A stretch of DNA of 64,000 nt. Origin: Actinomycetes bacterium. GTDB lineage: Bacteria > Actinomycetota > Actinomycetes > Nanopelagicales > Nanopelagicaceae. Under the pieces are notes generated by a model. The model was not told the DNA's origin and did no database searches. It saw only the letters and a list, made by a program, of their open reading frames with translations. Each line of letters opens with the position of its first letter. Position 1 is the stretch's first letter. Positions 56,936-64,000 of this stretch are shown piece by piece. A program made the translations under genes and the position numbers. The stretch lies in the NCBI GenBank assembly GCA_947383695.1, contig OX376642.1:124001-188000 (forward strand), in the 5' to 3' direction.

Positions 56936-57423
56936 TGCGTGAAGTTACACAAGCAGATCTACAGTGCATTGAAACGCAACTAGGTCGCACACCTCGTGAT
57001 GTTCATGCAATTGCCTATCGCTGCCCCTGCGGCAAACCTGCCGTTGTTGAAACCCCGCCTCGACTCGAAGATGGCACCCCATTTCCAACTTTTTACTATG
57101 CAACGTGTCCTCGTTTAACAGCTGTTATTTCAACCCTTGAGACCACTGGTCTTATGGGTGAGATGAATGAGCGTTTAGAAACAGATGCTGAATTAGCTGG
57201 TGCCTATCACGCAGCACATGATGATTACATTGCCTCTCGTTCGGCGCTGGGGATTGATGTTCCCGAAGTTGATGATGTTTCTGCAGGTGGAATGCCTACC
57301 CGCGTGAAGTGCTTACATTCACTTGTCGCGCACTCACTGTCAGCTGGACCTGGCGTTAATCCCTTGGGTGATGAAGCGCTAGCCAAGCTTCCTGATTGGT
57401 GGAAGAACAACCCATGCGAGTAG
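56935..57423 (+). CDS. DUF501 family protein
   Basis: A 162-residue protein. The conserved core is VHAIAYRCPCGKPAVVETPPRLEDG and FPTFYYATCPRL, ending with TRVKCLHSLVAHSLSAGPGVNPLGDEAL. The Cys and His residues (RCPCG, ATCPR, KCLHS-LVAH) suggest a metal site. Function unknown, though conserved between divIC and ppx across actinobacteria. Start at 56935 (TAATG overlap with divIC); an ATG 45 bases upstream is inside divIC and less likely. Confidence 0.92.
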   Translation: MREVTQADLQCIETQLGRTPRDVHAIAYRCPCGKPAVVETPPRLEDGTPFPTFYYATCPRLTAVISTLETTGLMGEMNERLETDAELAGAYHAAHDDYIASRSALGIDVPEVDDVSAGGMPTRVKCLHSLVAHSLSAGPGVNPLGDEALAKLPDWWKNNPCE

Positions 57424-58328
57424 CGGCGATTGATTGCGGAACTAACTCAATTCGTTTACTTATTGCAGATATTGATGGAAACAACTTTCGCGAAATCGTG
57501 CGCGACATGGAGATTGTTCGTCTAGGGCAAGGTGTTGATCAAACCGGTCAATTCCACCCAGATGCAATTGCCCGAACACTCGCAGCGGTTGATAAATTCG
57601 CAGCTGAGATTGCAAAGCGTGGTGTTGAAAAGATTCGTTTTTGTGCAACAAGTGCCACACGTGATGCGACCAATCGTCACTTATTTGTCGATGGTGTTCG
57701 CGAACGTTTAGGAATCGAATTAGAGGTTATCTCTGGTGATGAAGAGGCCGCACTGTCCTTTGCTGGCGCAATTAAGGATTTAGATCCCAGCAATGGACCC
57801 TTCCTAGTGGTTGATATCGGGGGAGGCTCAACTGAGTTTGTCTTTGGTACGGCAACTGTAGAAGCTGCTCGCAGTGTCAATATTGGCTGTGTGCGAATGT
57901 CGGAACGCCACTTTGCTTCAGATCCAGCAACACCTGATCAGATTAAAGCTGCTCGCACAGATATTCAAGCAGCGATCGCACAAGCCGCAGCGGTTGTTCC
58001 AATTACTAAGGCAAAGACATTGGTTGCAGTTGCAGGAACAGCAACAACAGTTGCGGCTGCAGCCCTAGAACTACCGGAATACGATCGCTATGCAATTCAC
58101 TTATCTCGAATTTCGGCGCAACAGACCCATGATGCAGCCACGATGTTTGCTACCAAAACCCGCCAGCAACGCATTTCACTGGGATATATGCATCCAGGTC
58201 GCGTTGATGTAATCGCAGCGGGCTCACTTGTTCTTTCAGAGATCATGAAAGCAACCGGGGCCACTGAATTTGTAGCCTCTGAATCAGATATTTTGGATGG
58301 AATGGCATTTTCTCTTGCCCGCAATTAA
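57414..58328 (+). CDS. ppx: Ppx/GppA exopolyphosphatase family protein
   Basis: A 304-residue phosphatase of the ASKHA fold. VAAIDCGTNSIRLLIAD and FLVVDIGGGSTEFVFG are the two phosphate-binding loops; EEAALSFAGA follows the catalytic Glu. Without the C-terminal HD domain, it matches the short mycobacterial Ppx1 type acting on short-chain polyphosphate. The ATG at 57414 overlaps the DUF501 end; an ATG 18 bases upstream is possible but adds residues before the first strand. Confidence 0.93.
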   Translation: MRVAAIDCGTNSIRLLIADIDGNNFREIVRDMEIVRLGQGVDQTGQFHPDAIARTLAAVDKFAAEIAKRGVEKIRFCATSATRDATNRHLFVDGVRERLGIELEVISGDEEAALSFAGAIKDLDPSNGPFLVVDIGGGSTEFVFGTATVEAARSVNIGCVRMSERHFASDPATPDQIKAARTDIQAAIAQAAAVVPITKAKTLVAVAGTATTVAAAALELPEYDRYAIHLSRISAQQTHDAATMFATKTRQQRISLGYMHPGRVDVIAAGSLVLSEIMKATGATEFVASESDILDGMAFSLARN

Positions 58329-59016
58329 ATCCATAAAGCTTCTAGATCAAAAGATTGTCGCCTGCACAAAGTGCCCCCGTTTAGTTGAATGGCGTGAAGA
58401 GGTTGCTGTTGTAAAACGTAAGGCCTATGAAAATGAAAAGTATTGGGGCAAGCCAGTTCCAGGCTTTGGTCCTGGCAATGCACGAATTGTGATCGTTGGA
58501 TTAGCACCAGGTGCCCATGGTGCAAACCGAACAGGTCGAATCTTCACCGGTGATTCGTCAGGGGATTGGCTCTATAAAGCGCTGCATAAGAATGGTTTAG
58601 CAACTATCCCCACAAGCACATCGGCAGATGATGGACAAAAACTTATTGATACCCGAATTACCTGCGCAGTTCGGTGCGCTCCACCTGATAACAAACCTTT
58701 AACTGAAGAAAAAATCCAGTGCTCAGATTACTTAATCAATGAAATAGAACTTTTGATGTCAACTGCACGCACCTTTGTAGCGCTTGGAAGTTTTGCGTGG
58801 AGTGCGATCATTAAGAGTCTTCGCGCACTGGACCACCAGATACCAACCCCAACACCAAAGTTCGGCCATGGCGAAAGCTTTACTTTTGTGGGCGAAGATG
58901 GAATCAAGCGATTGGTGCTTGGTAGTTACCACCCAAGCCAGCAAAATACTTTCACTGGAAAACTCACCGAGCCAATGCTCAACTCAGTATTTAAAAAGGC
59001 AAAGAGTTTTAAATAA
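58297..59016 (+). CDS. Family 5 uracil-DNA glycosylase (UdgB)
   Basis: Removes uracil and other deaminated bases; 239 residues. Family 5 motifs are IVGLAPGAHGANRTGRIFTGD and LGSYHPSQQNTFTG. Cys23 and Cys26 (ACTKC) with Cys127 and Cys142 are likely ligands of the 4Fe-4S cluster. The ATG at 58297 overlaps ppx by 32 bases; a TTG at 58315 is another possible start. It overlaps the convergent DinB-fold gene by 8 bases. With Mfd and photolyase it adds to the repair content of the window. Confidence 0.93.
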   Translation: MEWHFLLPAIKSIKLLDQKIVACTKCPRLVEWREEVAVVKRKAYENEKYWGKPVPGFGPGNARIVIVGLAPGAHGANRTGRIFTGDSSGDWLYKALHKNGLATIPTSTSADDGQKLIDTRITCAVRCAPPDNKPLTEEKIQCSDYLINEIELLMSTARTFVALGSFAWSAIIKSLRALDHQIPTPTPKFGHGESFTFVGEDGIKRLVLGSYHPSQQNTFTGKLTEPMLNSVFKKAKSFK

Positions 59017-59461
59017 CGGAGTTCTTCAGCTGCGTTACGTGGCCTGCTGTGTGATCGGTACCTAAAGAGACCAGATCAAACAAGGTTACGGTTCCACGTT
59101 GAGGATGGGTAGAAACACGTTGCCAATCCGCATCTGTTGCATTCTTCAGAATTTCATAGTTCATTGCATGTAGTGCGGTCATCGCATTTAGTGAAGCTTC
59201 AACACTTCGGTTTTGATACTGCAACGCCGATGGAAACTTCTCCTCATCAAATGGAATTACTTGAGGATTGTCTTCAGCAAGGGCGTTTGCGTATCGAACG
59301 CCGAATTGAACTTCAGCATCAGCAACGTGATGAATGACAAATGCGGGAGACCACTCACCTTCTTTAGCTAGATTGAAGGATGAAGGCTTGATTTCACCCG
59401 CAGCTTGAATAAATGCCAATGATGTTGATCGATACTTTTTGAGAAGTTCATGATTATCCAT
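59009..59461 (-). CDS. DinB-superfamily protein
   Basis: A 150-residue four-helix protein. His residues in VIHHVADAEV and DHTAGHVTQL match the metal-binding triad of the DinB_2 fold, which includes thiol-dependent S-transferases and hydrolases using bacillithiol or mycothiol. The substrate is unknown. The start at 59461 (MDNHELLKKY) is preferred over 59521 because TACGAT lies 6 nt upstream. Confidence 0.82.
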   Translation of the reverse strand: MDNHELLKKYRSTSLAFIQAAGEIKPSSFNLAKEGEWSPAFVIHHVADAEVQFGVRYANALAEDNPQVIPFDEEKFPSALQYQNRSVEASLNAMTALHAMNYEILKNATDADWQRVSTHPQRGTVTLFDLVSLGTDHTAGHVTQLKNSVI

Positions 59462-59467
59462 GCCGCA

Positions 59468-59473
59468 ATCGTA
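59468..59473 (-). promoter_or_regulatory. -10 box that decides the DinB-fold gene start
   Basis: TACGAT on the minus strand, 6 nt before the ATG at 59461, with no Shine-Dalgarno between. Confidence 0.5.
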
Positions 59474-59552
59474 ACCCTGATAATTAGGATTTTTAAGGCT
59501 CAGTTTCTGCAAAAGCCCCACATCAAGTAAACTTCCGCAGAACTTGCTCGTG

Positions 59553-59628
59553 GCCCCCGTAGTCCAATGGCAGAGACAGAGGACTTAAAATCCTTCCAGT
59601 GTCGGTTCGAGTCCGACCGGGGGCACCA
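59553..59628 (+). tRNA. tRNA with UAA anticodon (tRNA-Leu-like) but short variable loop
   Basis: Acceptor GCCCCCG/CGGGGGC, discriminator A (59625) and encoded CCA (59626-59628). The anticodon stem is GAGGA/TCCTT with loop CTTAAAA, giving anticodon TAA (UUA codons, Leu). The D arm is Leu-like: a three-base-pair stem GTC/GAC with a C-A at position 13-22 and an extra loop base. The T arm GTCGG-TTCGAGT-CCGAC is normal. The variable loop is only CCAGT, five bases, whereas bacterial tRNA-Leu has a long variable arm. Total 73 bases plus CCA. A TAAACT box lies 20 bases upstream. Confidence 0.85.
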
Positions 59629-59793
59629 AACTATTCACCAGCCCTGGGGCCTAGCTCTCGAACCCACTGACATCGATACTTTGCCCTCAAAAACATCTTG
59701 AAGTTTAGGCTAAGCGATCGGTAAGGTTTCAGCGGTAGTTGCACACAAGTGCGAGACTTCGCCTATAGATCTTCCAAATCGACGGAGGCAATT

Positions 59794-60279
59794 ATGAGTG
59801 AGAACCTTGGAATCTTTGGGACCACAACTCTTGCACTAGCTTTACTACTTTCAGGTTGCTCAAGCACTTCTAATGAAGCATCTAGCAGTACTGCTGTCGA
59901 TACTTGTCAGACTGCCTCCGAAGAAGATTTAAAGAATATAAATGAAGGAATGAAAAGTTCAAAGTTCCGGGTTGAATCAGGATTTGTTGCAGATTTCAAT
60001 GCTGATGATGTTGCCGAAATCAAGATGGTATTTCCTACCTACAAGAGCCCAAGGATATTTGCAGCCAACATTCCTGGAGCAGACGGAAAGCCAGTAGTTG
60101 GCCTCTGGGGTATTCAAGATTTTGATTATGGGTGGCGAATAACTGCACTCGATGAACAAACCAAAAAGTATTCCAATTTAGGTGCAGAAATAAGCGATAG
60201 CAGTGCGACCGGAAGAGTAAACGCCGTAATGTTGGAGTTAAGCGCCAATACAAATGTTCTCTCTTGCCTAAAAAAGTAA
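59794..60279 (+). CDS. Small lipoprotein, unknown function
   Basis: A 161-residue exported lipoprotein. The signal sequence MSENLGIFGTTTLALALLL ends in lipobox LSGC (Cys22), followed by a Ser/Thr linker. The mature domain (about 40-161) has two Cys (DTCQTAS and VLSCLKK) that may pair, and reads FVADFNADDVAEIKMVFPTY and VGLWGIQDFDYGWRITALDE. I recognise no family. The start at 59794 is set by GGAGG 7 bases upstream; an in-frame ATG 45 bases earlier would spoil the signal peptide. Confidence 0.78.
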   Translation: MSENLGIFGTTTLALALLLSGCSSTSNEASSSTAVDTCQTASEEDLKNINEGMKSSKFRVESGFVADFNADDVAEIKMVFPTYKSPRIFAANIPGADGKPVVGLWGIQDFDYGWRITALDEQTKKYSNLGAEISDSSATGRVNAVMLELSANTNVLSCLKK

Positions 60280-60416
60280 GGGTTGCTCACTTTAATTGGA
60301 CTGCTTTAAATCGCTAATCTCATTTTGACCAGACCGCAAAACTCTGACCATTGAGATTTGAGATTAATTTACATATTGTCTCTTCAATGAACCCCAAATT
60401 GCCTTAGAATTTCGTC

Positions 60417-61283
60417 ATGGAAATTTTCTCTCCGGGTCCTGTCCCTTACCCTGGTTGTTACCAGTGCCCCCGTTGCAATAGTCGCGAAGTTTATAATTCT
60501 GAAAAAACTATCAGTGTTTCCGCGATGACTATCGATGTGCCTGGTCCAGTAAATTCCACGATCATTAATACCGATAAAGTGGATGCAAAACGATGTCGCC
60601 ACTGCAACACAGTTGCTCCATGGATTGCGCATCCTAAAGCTATAGAAGAAGCTAAAGCTCGTAAAGTAAAAAAGATTACGAAGATGTTAAAGATTTCAAG
60701 CATTGTTCTCGGAATATTATTTGCAATAATTCTAGTGATTAATATTTCAACCACGGTAGGTCAAAAAATTGAGACAAATAATTTTAATCAATCCAGAGCA
60801 GACGGAAATCAGAAATTAGAAGAAGTGCGCTCTAATTGGCAGGTCGCCTCTGATCGTTGTCAGTTGGGTTATACGATTGGTATTGAAAAGATCAATGCGG
60901 ATCCAGATTATGACTTAGGCCTTGGTCCTAGAATTGATGCGTATATAAGAATAGAGGCAAAGGATTACGGGTCTTTTTGGCAATCTGAAAGAGGTCAAGC
61001 TTTAGATTGCTTCTCAGAGAAGATTTACGGTGTGAAATTATCTGAGAAACTGATTCTCACTGAAGATCAGTTCAAAACTCGTAAGGAGTCTTGGGATCGT
61101 AATGCCTTTCAATTTTATGATGGTGTCGAGGATGATGGAACGATCTTTGCTCAAGGCGTTATAGGCGATAGGGATGACCATCTCGACGGCTATCTCTACT
61201 ATTCTGGTGATTACGATGAGTTTCATATTTCGATGGACTGGGAGCTTGATAAAGATTGGTTCGAACGCGCACAAGGCTTTTAG
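60417..61283 (+). CDS. Membrane protein with N-terminal zinc ribbon, unknown function
   Basis: A 288-residue protein. Residues 14-63 contain two CxxC pairs (Cys17/Cys20 and Cys60/Cys63), a split zinc ribbon on the cytoplasmic side. A membrane helix covers about 91-111 (LKISSIVLGILFAIILVI) after a Lys-rich stretch. The outer domain (115-288) is acidic and aromatic (DYDLGLGPRID, YLYYSGDYDEFHISMDWELD) with Cys pairs that may form a disulfide. No family recognised. TAGAAT (60405-60410) is 6 nt before the ATG. Codons look more AT-rich than in nearby housekeeping genes, consistent with an accessory gene. Confidence 0.72.
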   Translation: MEIFSPGPVPYPGCYQCPRCNSREVYNSEKTISVSAMTIDVPGPVNSTIINTDKVDAKRCRHCNTVAPWIAHPKAIEEAKARKVKKITKMLKISSIVLGILFAIILVINISTTVGQKIETNNFNQSRADGNQKLEEVRSNWQVASDRCQLGYTIGIEKINADPDYDLGLGPRIDAYIRIEAKDYGSFWQSERGQALDCFSEKIYGVKLSEKLILTEDQFKTRKESWDRNAFQFYDGVEDDGTIFAQGVIGDRDDHLDGYLYYSGDYDEFHISMDWELDKDWFERAQGF

Positions 61284-61455
61284 AATGCGATCCAAACTCT
61301 TTCCTTTATTCACAACTACGCAAGCAAACCTCTCGATCCACTTGCCTCTGGAGCTGACCACACATTGCATCCCCTGGTAGCGGCTTTGCCGCCAGCTCTA
61401 AGCGCATTTTAAGCATCTGAGCGTGCCTACATTTAGCCCCAACTCTCAACTAACC

Positions 61456-61495
61456 GTACGATTATCGTGCACCACACCACCAGAAACTCTGGTGG
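61456..61495 (+). promoter_or_regulatory. Tandem hairpins in the leader of the Bax-inhibitor-1-like gene
   Basis: Hairpin 1: GTACGA-TTA-TCGTGC (61456-61470). Hairpin 2: CCACCAGA-AAC-TCTGGTGG (61477-61495), followed by AAAGGAG and the ATG at 61519. A third short GC stem (GCGGC-TTT-GCCGC, 61380-61392) lies upstream and may mark the end of the previous transcript. No known riboswitch recognised. Confidence 0.4.
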
Positions 61496-61518
61496 CCCTA
61501 CAAAAGGAGAACACAGAT

Positions 61519-62307
61519 ATGCGCAGTTCAAACCCTGTTCTTGGACGGGCGTTTAATCAGCGTGGATACGCTGCATTCGATCCGAGCACAATTAACTCAG
61601 ACCCAGCAGCGCTAGAAGATTTATACAACACACCTGCCGCATCATCATTGCGTACAGGACGTATGACAATTGATGATGTTGTTGCACGTACTGCAATTAT
61701 GTTTGCAGTATTAGTAACAGTAGGTGCAGTTGCTTGGTCACTTAACCTCGGTGGCGGAGCGCTAATGCTCGGCTTCATCGGTGGACTTGTCCTTGGACTG
61801 GTTAACTCATTCAGCAAGACTGTAAAGCCTGCGTTGGCAATTGCATACGCCGCTTTCCAGGGCCTTGCACTCGGAACAATCAGCAACATGTACAACACTA
61901 TGTACGACGGAATTGTTAGCCAAGCTATCTTGGTAACGATCAGCGCATTTGCCGGAATGTTGTTTGCATTTAAGAGTGGACGGATTCGCGTCACACCTAA
62001 GTTCACGAAGGTACTTATGACCGCAATGATCGGTTATCTAGTACTTGCTGTTGTTTCACTAGTGTCCTCGATGATCACAGGAACTAGCGTTTACAGCATC
62101 GGTGGATTTGGATTGATCATCGCAGCTGGCGGAATGGTTCTTGCAGCCTTCTTCTTAATTCTTGATTTTGATTCAATTCAAAAGGGAATTGCAGCAGGGG
62201 CTCCAGAGTCAGAGTCATGGAGAGCAGCATTTGGTCTTATGGTCACAATCGTTTGGTTGTACCTAGAGGTGCTACGTCTGCTTTCAATCTTGCGTGGAAA
62301 TGACTAA
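61519..62307 (+). CDS. Bax-inhibitor-1/YccA family membrane protein
   Basis: A 262-residue protein with a 55-residue soluble N-terminus (RSSNPVLGRAFNQRGYA) and seven or so membrane helices. ALGTISNMYNTMYDGIVSQAILVT and the last loop LILDFDSIQKGIAAGAPESESWRAAFGL with the acidic pair LDFDSI are typical of the actinobacterial BI-1/YccA branch. Relatives are proton-sensitive calcium leak channels; function here is unproven. AAAGGAG before the ATG at 61519 sets the start; a GTG at 61423 would extend through the leader hairpins. Confidence 0.9.
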   Translation: MRSSNPVLGRAFNQRGYAAFDPSTINSDPAALEDLYNTPAASSLRTGRMTIDDVVARTAIMFAVLVTVGAVAWSLNLGGGALMLGFIGGLVLGLVNSFSKTVKPALAIAYAAFQGLALGTISNMYNTMYDGIVSQAILVTISAFAGMLFAFKSGRIRVTPKFTKVLMTAMIGYLVLAVVSLVSSMITGTSVYSIGGFGLIIAAGGMVLAAFFLILDFDSIQKGIAAGAPESESWRAAFGLMVTIVWLYLEVLRLLSILRGND

Positions 62308-62321
62308 TTAGATCTAACCAA

Positions 62322-63548
62322 TTAGAGATCTTCATCGAGGGGCTTCAGGTTATTAACCTGGGGCCCTTCGACATTTCTAGTCTCAGGAATTCGATAGACC
62401 AGTACTAGAACAACGGTGAAGATGACAGCGGAAGCGCCAAAAGCTGTTCTGTATGAGTACACATCTGAGATCCAACCAATAATGATTGGTCCAAAGATCA
62501 TTCCCGCATCACCTGCCATCTGGAAGATAGCGATTACCTTGCCGCCCTTGCCCTTGATGATGTCTCCAACAATGCTGGCAGGAGTTGTAGAAAGGAATGC
62601 GCCACCAAAGCCAAGAATGATCATTGAAAGAATGAACATCCAAGCATTGACTGCGAAGGTCAATACAAGAACGCCAACAAAAACAATATTGGAACCAATT
62701 ATTGATGCTGCACGACGGCCCTTTGCATCTGAAAAGCGTCCAGCTCTCAGCAAGATTGCACCTTGAACAATGGCAGAGATTGCAAAGCCGTAACCAACAA
62801 CAGCGGTAGTTGAATTCAACTCTTCTGTCACGAAGACCGGCAAGATGGATGCGCGCATTCCGAAGAAAACCCAGGTGCCAACAAATGCTAAGACAAGTGC
62901 GATTCTGTAAGGCGGCATCGCTAACGCTTCGCGGATAGTTGTCGCAGGCTCTGCAGAGCTGTTCTTTACCTTTGCACCGATTGAATCTCCCTTAAGGAAG
63001 AAGAGCGCGACAATTCCTGAACATAGAAGAAGAATTGAGTAGACAAAAAACGGTGCACGCAAAGAGATAACTGACAGCAGGCCGCCAATCGCAGGCCCTG
63101 CCATTCCGCCAACGATAAATGACCCTTGGTACACAGATTGTGCTTGGCCCCGTTGATCATCACTGACAGATCTCAAAATTACCGAACTTGCTGCAACGGA
63201 AAACATTGAAGATCCCAAGCCTCCCGCTGCTCTAAAGAACAGTAGTTGTTCGTAGTTTTGAGCAACTCCGGCAAGAAAGGTGAAGAGCGAAACCATAAAT
63301 ACACCGGTTGAAAAGACTTTTCGTTCGCCAAACTTATCGACCAAAGTGCCTGAAATAAGCCCAGATGCAAAACGAGTAATCGCAAAGGCTGACACCATTA
63401 ATCCGATTGCGGCGTTATTTACTCCAAAGGATTTTGCAAAGACCGGAATCGCTGGCATGACAATGCCAAAGCCAACGGCGACAAAAAAGGATGCCGCAAC
63501 GAGGATTGAAACCTCGCGCGGCAGATCCCTAAATGGTGAACGAATCAA
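62322..63548 (-). CDS. MFS drug/metabolite transporter (DHA1-like)
   Basis: A 408-residue, 12-helix permease. GLISGTLVDKFGERKVFSTG is the helix 2-3 MFS signature; ASSVILRSVSDDQRGQAQSVYQGSFIVGG resembles the helix 5 region of antiporters of the DHA1 group. The C-terminal tail is acidic (KPLDEDL). The start overlaps the upstream MFS gene on the same strand as ATGA (63545-63548), so two drug-type transporters are translated together. Substrate unknown. Confidence 0.87.
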   Translation of the reverse strand: MIRSPFRDLPREVSILVAASFFVAVGFGIVMPAIPVFAKSFGVNNAAIGLMVSAFAITRFASGLISGTLVDKFGERKVFSTGVFMVSLFTFLAGVAQNYEQLLFFRAAGGLGSSMFSVAASSVILRSVSDDQRGQAQSVYQGSFIVGGMAGPAIGGLLSVISLRAPFFVYSILLLCSGIVALFFLKGDSIGAKVKNSSAEPATTIREALAMPPYRIALVLAFVGTWVFFGMRASILPVFVTEELNSTTAVVGYGFAISAIVQGAILLRAGRFSDAKGRRAASIIGSNIVFVGVLVLTFAVNAWMFILSMIILGFGGAFLSTTPASIVGDIIKGKGGKVIAIFQMAGDAGMIFGPIIIGWISDVYSYRTAFGASAVIFTVVLVLVYRIPETRNVEGPQVNNLKPLDEDL

Positions 63549-64000
63549 CCCAGCGACTCTCCAACCGCTTCATCACGAGCAGCTGCGTACTCCTTGTTTG
63601 TGCGAAGTGGAGTTTCGCGGAGTTTGAGCGCAAGTAAGAATCCAATAGCAGTAACAGGTGCTGCTGCAAAGAAAACAATATGGAATGAGTTCACAAAAGC
63701 GTTCAGTGCAGTTGCCTGAATCTCTGGTGGAAGGGTCTTCAGCACCGCTGTGTTGTTTTTGATGGTTTCTTCAAGCTTTAATTTATCAAAGCCGTTGAAA
63801 GCCGTTGGATTTCTTGTTTCCAAGTCAGCAAAATTGCTATGTAAGTAATATCCAACACGATTTGTCAAGATACTTCCGAAGATCGCTGTACCAAAGACAG
63901 ATCCCAGTGAGCGGAAGAATGTGTTTGAACTTGTTGCAACACCCATGTCCTTGAAATCAACTGAGTTTTGTAGGGCTATAACAATGGTCTGCATAGACAA
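63545..64000 (-). CDS. MFS transporter (DHA2/EmrB-QacA type), C-terminal part
   Basis: The gene enters from the right edge; only its last 151 codons are seen. The visible part contains DMGVATSSNTFFRSLGSVFGTAIFGSIL, the characteristic helix 11-region motif of 14-helix DHA2 exporters, a polar loop (NNTAVLKTLPPEIQ) and a last helix (IVFFAAAPVTAIGFLLAL). It ends with a Glu/Ala-rich tail. The apparent start at the window edge is a TTG inside the gene, not a real start. Coupled by ATGA to the following MFS gene. Confidence 0.85.
   Translation of the reverse strand: MSMQTIVIALQNSVDFKDMGVATSSNTFFRSLGSVFGTAIFGSILTNRVGYYLHSNFADLETRNPTAFNGFDKLKLEETIKNNTAVLKTLPPEIQATALNAFVNSFHIVFFAAAPVTAIGFLLALKLRETPLRTNKEYAAARDEAVGESLG

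Noticed and set aside
59553-59628. Ordinary tRNA-Leu with a mis-drawn variable arm
   Set aside because: All stems fit with a five-base variable region, and no extra bases are available between the anticodon and T stems to build a long arm.
61423-61518. GTG start extending the BI-1-like protein by 32 residues
   Set aside because: The extension translates the leader hairpins and ignores the AAAGGAG just before the ATG at 61519.
62284-62340. Bidirectional terminator between the BI-1 and MFS genes
   Set aside because: There is a short CTAATT/AATTAG stem with a long loop, but no GC-rich stem or U-run; too weak to call.

Overview
The window reads as a chromosomal stretch of a genome-streamlined actinobacterium. 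Base composition looks moderate (mid-40s % GC by eye, not computed), genes are packed with many 1-4 base stop/start overlaps, and I see no transposase, phage, plasmid or CRISPR element. Actinobacteria-only families are present (DUF3263, DUF3027, DUF2530, DUF501, SepX/GlpR-like protein). The gene order from 34.4 to 58.3 kb (fthC, glp, rimJ, sepX-like, pmt, rsmI, metG, tatD, ksgA, ispE, glmU, prs, rplY, pth, mfd, mazG, eno, divIC, DUF501, ppx) matches what I remember of Mycobacterium tuberculosis Rv0992c-Rv1026, with galU and rpfB absent. My best guess is the freshwater acI lineage (Nanopelagicales, 'Ca. Planktophila/Nanopelagicus'); this is inference from composition, packing and gene content.

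Layout. 1-3.6 kb: the start of a type II NADH dehydrogenase (leaves the left edge), divergent from an SDR-DUF2867 gene coupled to a PLP decarboxylase. 3.7-11.5 kb: DUF3263, CIRCE-controlled groEL, DUF3027, a cold-shock protein, DUF2530, two MFS transporters and a pdxH-serC operon. 11.7-19.2 kb: an alpha-glucan utilisation operon (binding protein, two permeases, secreted and cytoplasmic GH13 enzymes) lacking its own ATPase. 19.2-27.2 kb: esterase, photolyase, diguanylate cyclase, a small secreted protein and a saccharopine dehydrogenase-like/GMC oxidoreductase/SDR operon. 27.3-34.4 kb: tRNA-Arg, purU, an MMPL transporter, a 38-residue acidic microprotein, an FmdB/Ruc-like zinc ribbon, a CopC-like protein plus a CopD-CtaG fusion, and an acyl-CoA dehydrogenase. 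34.4-58.3 kb: the conserved housekeeping block with tRNA-Gln, interrupted by ppc. 58.3-64 kb: UdgB, a DinB-fold protein, an unusual tRNA with anticodon UAA, two unrecognised genes (lipoprotein; zinc-ribbon membrane protein), a Bax-inhibitor-1-like protein and two MFS genes, the last leaving the right edge.

How it works together. The glucan operon degrades alpha-glucans outside, imports maltodextrins and finishes hydrolysis inside; the ATPase must come from elsewhere. Glp and the SepX/GlpR-like protein probably form a division module, joined by DivIC further on. GlmU and SepX/GlpR fit envelope growth; Mfd, UdgB and photolyase repair DNA; metG, ksgA, rsmI, rplY and pth serve translation.

The most striking regulatory pattern is start codons 6-7 nt after a TANNNT -10 box with no Shine-Dalgarno, as expected for leaderless mRNAs; I count about 16. 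The items most worth a second look are the short-variable-arm tRNA(UAA), the Glp protein lacking MoeA domain II, the terminator-like hairpin that contains the rplY ribosome-binding site, and a CopC-like protein without the usual copper histidines.
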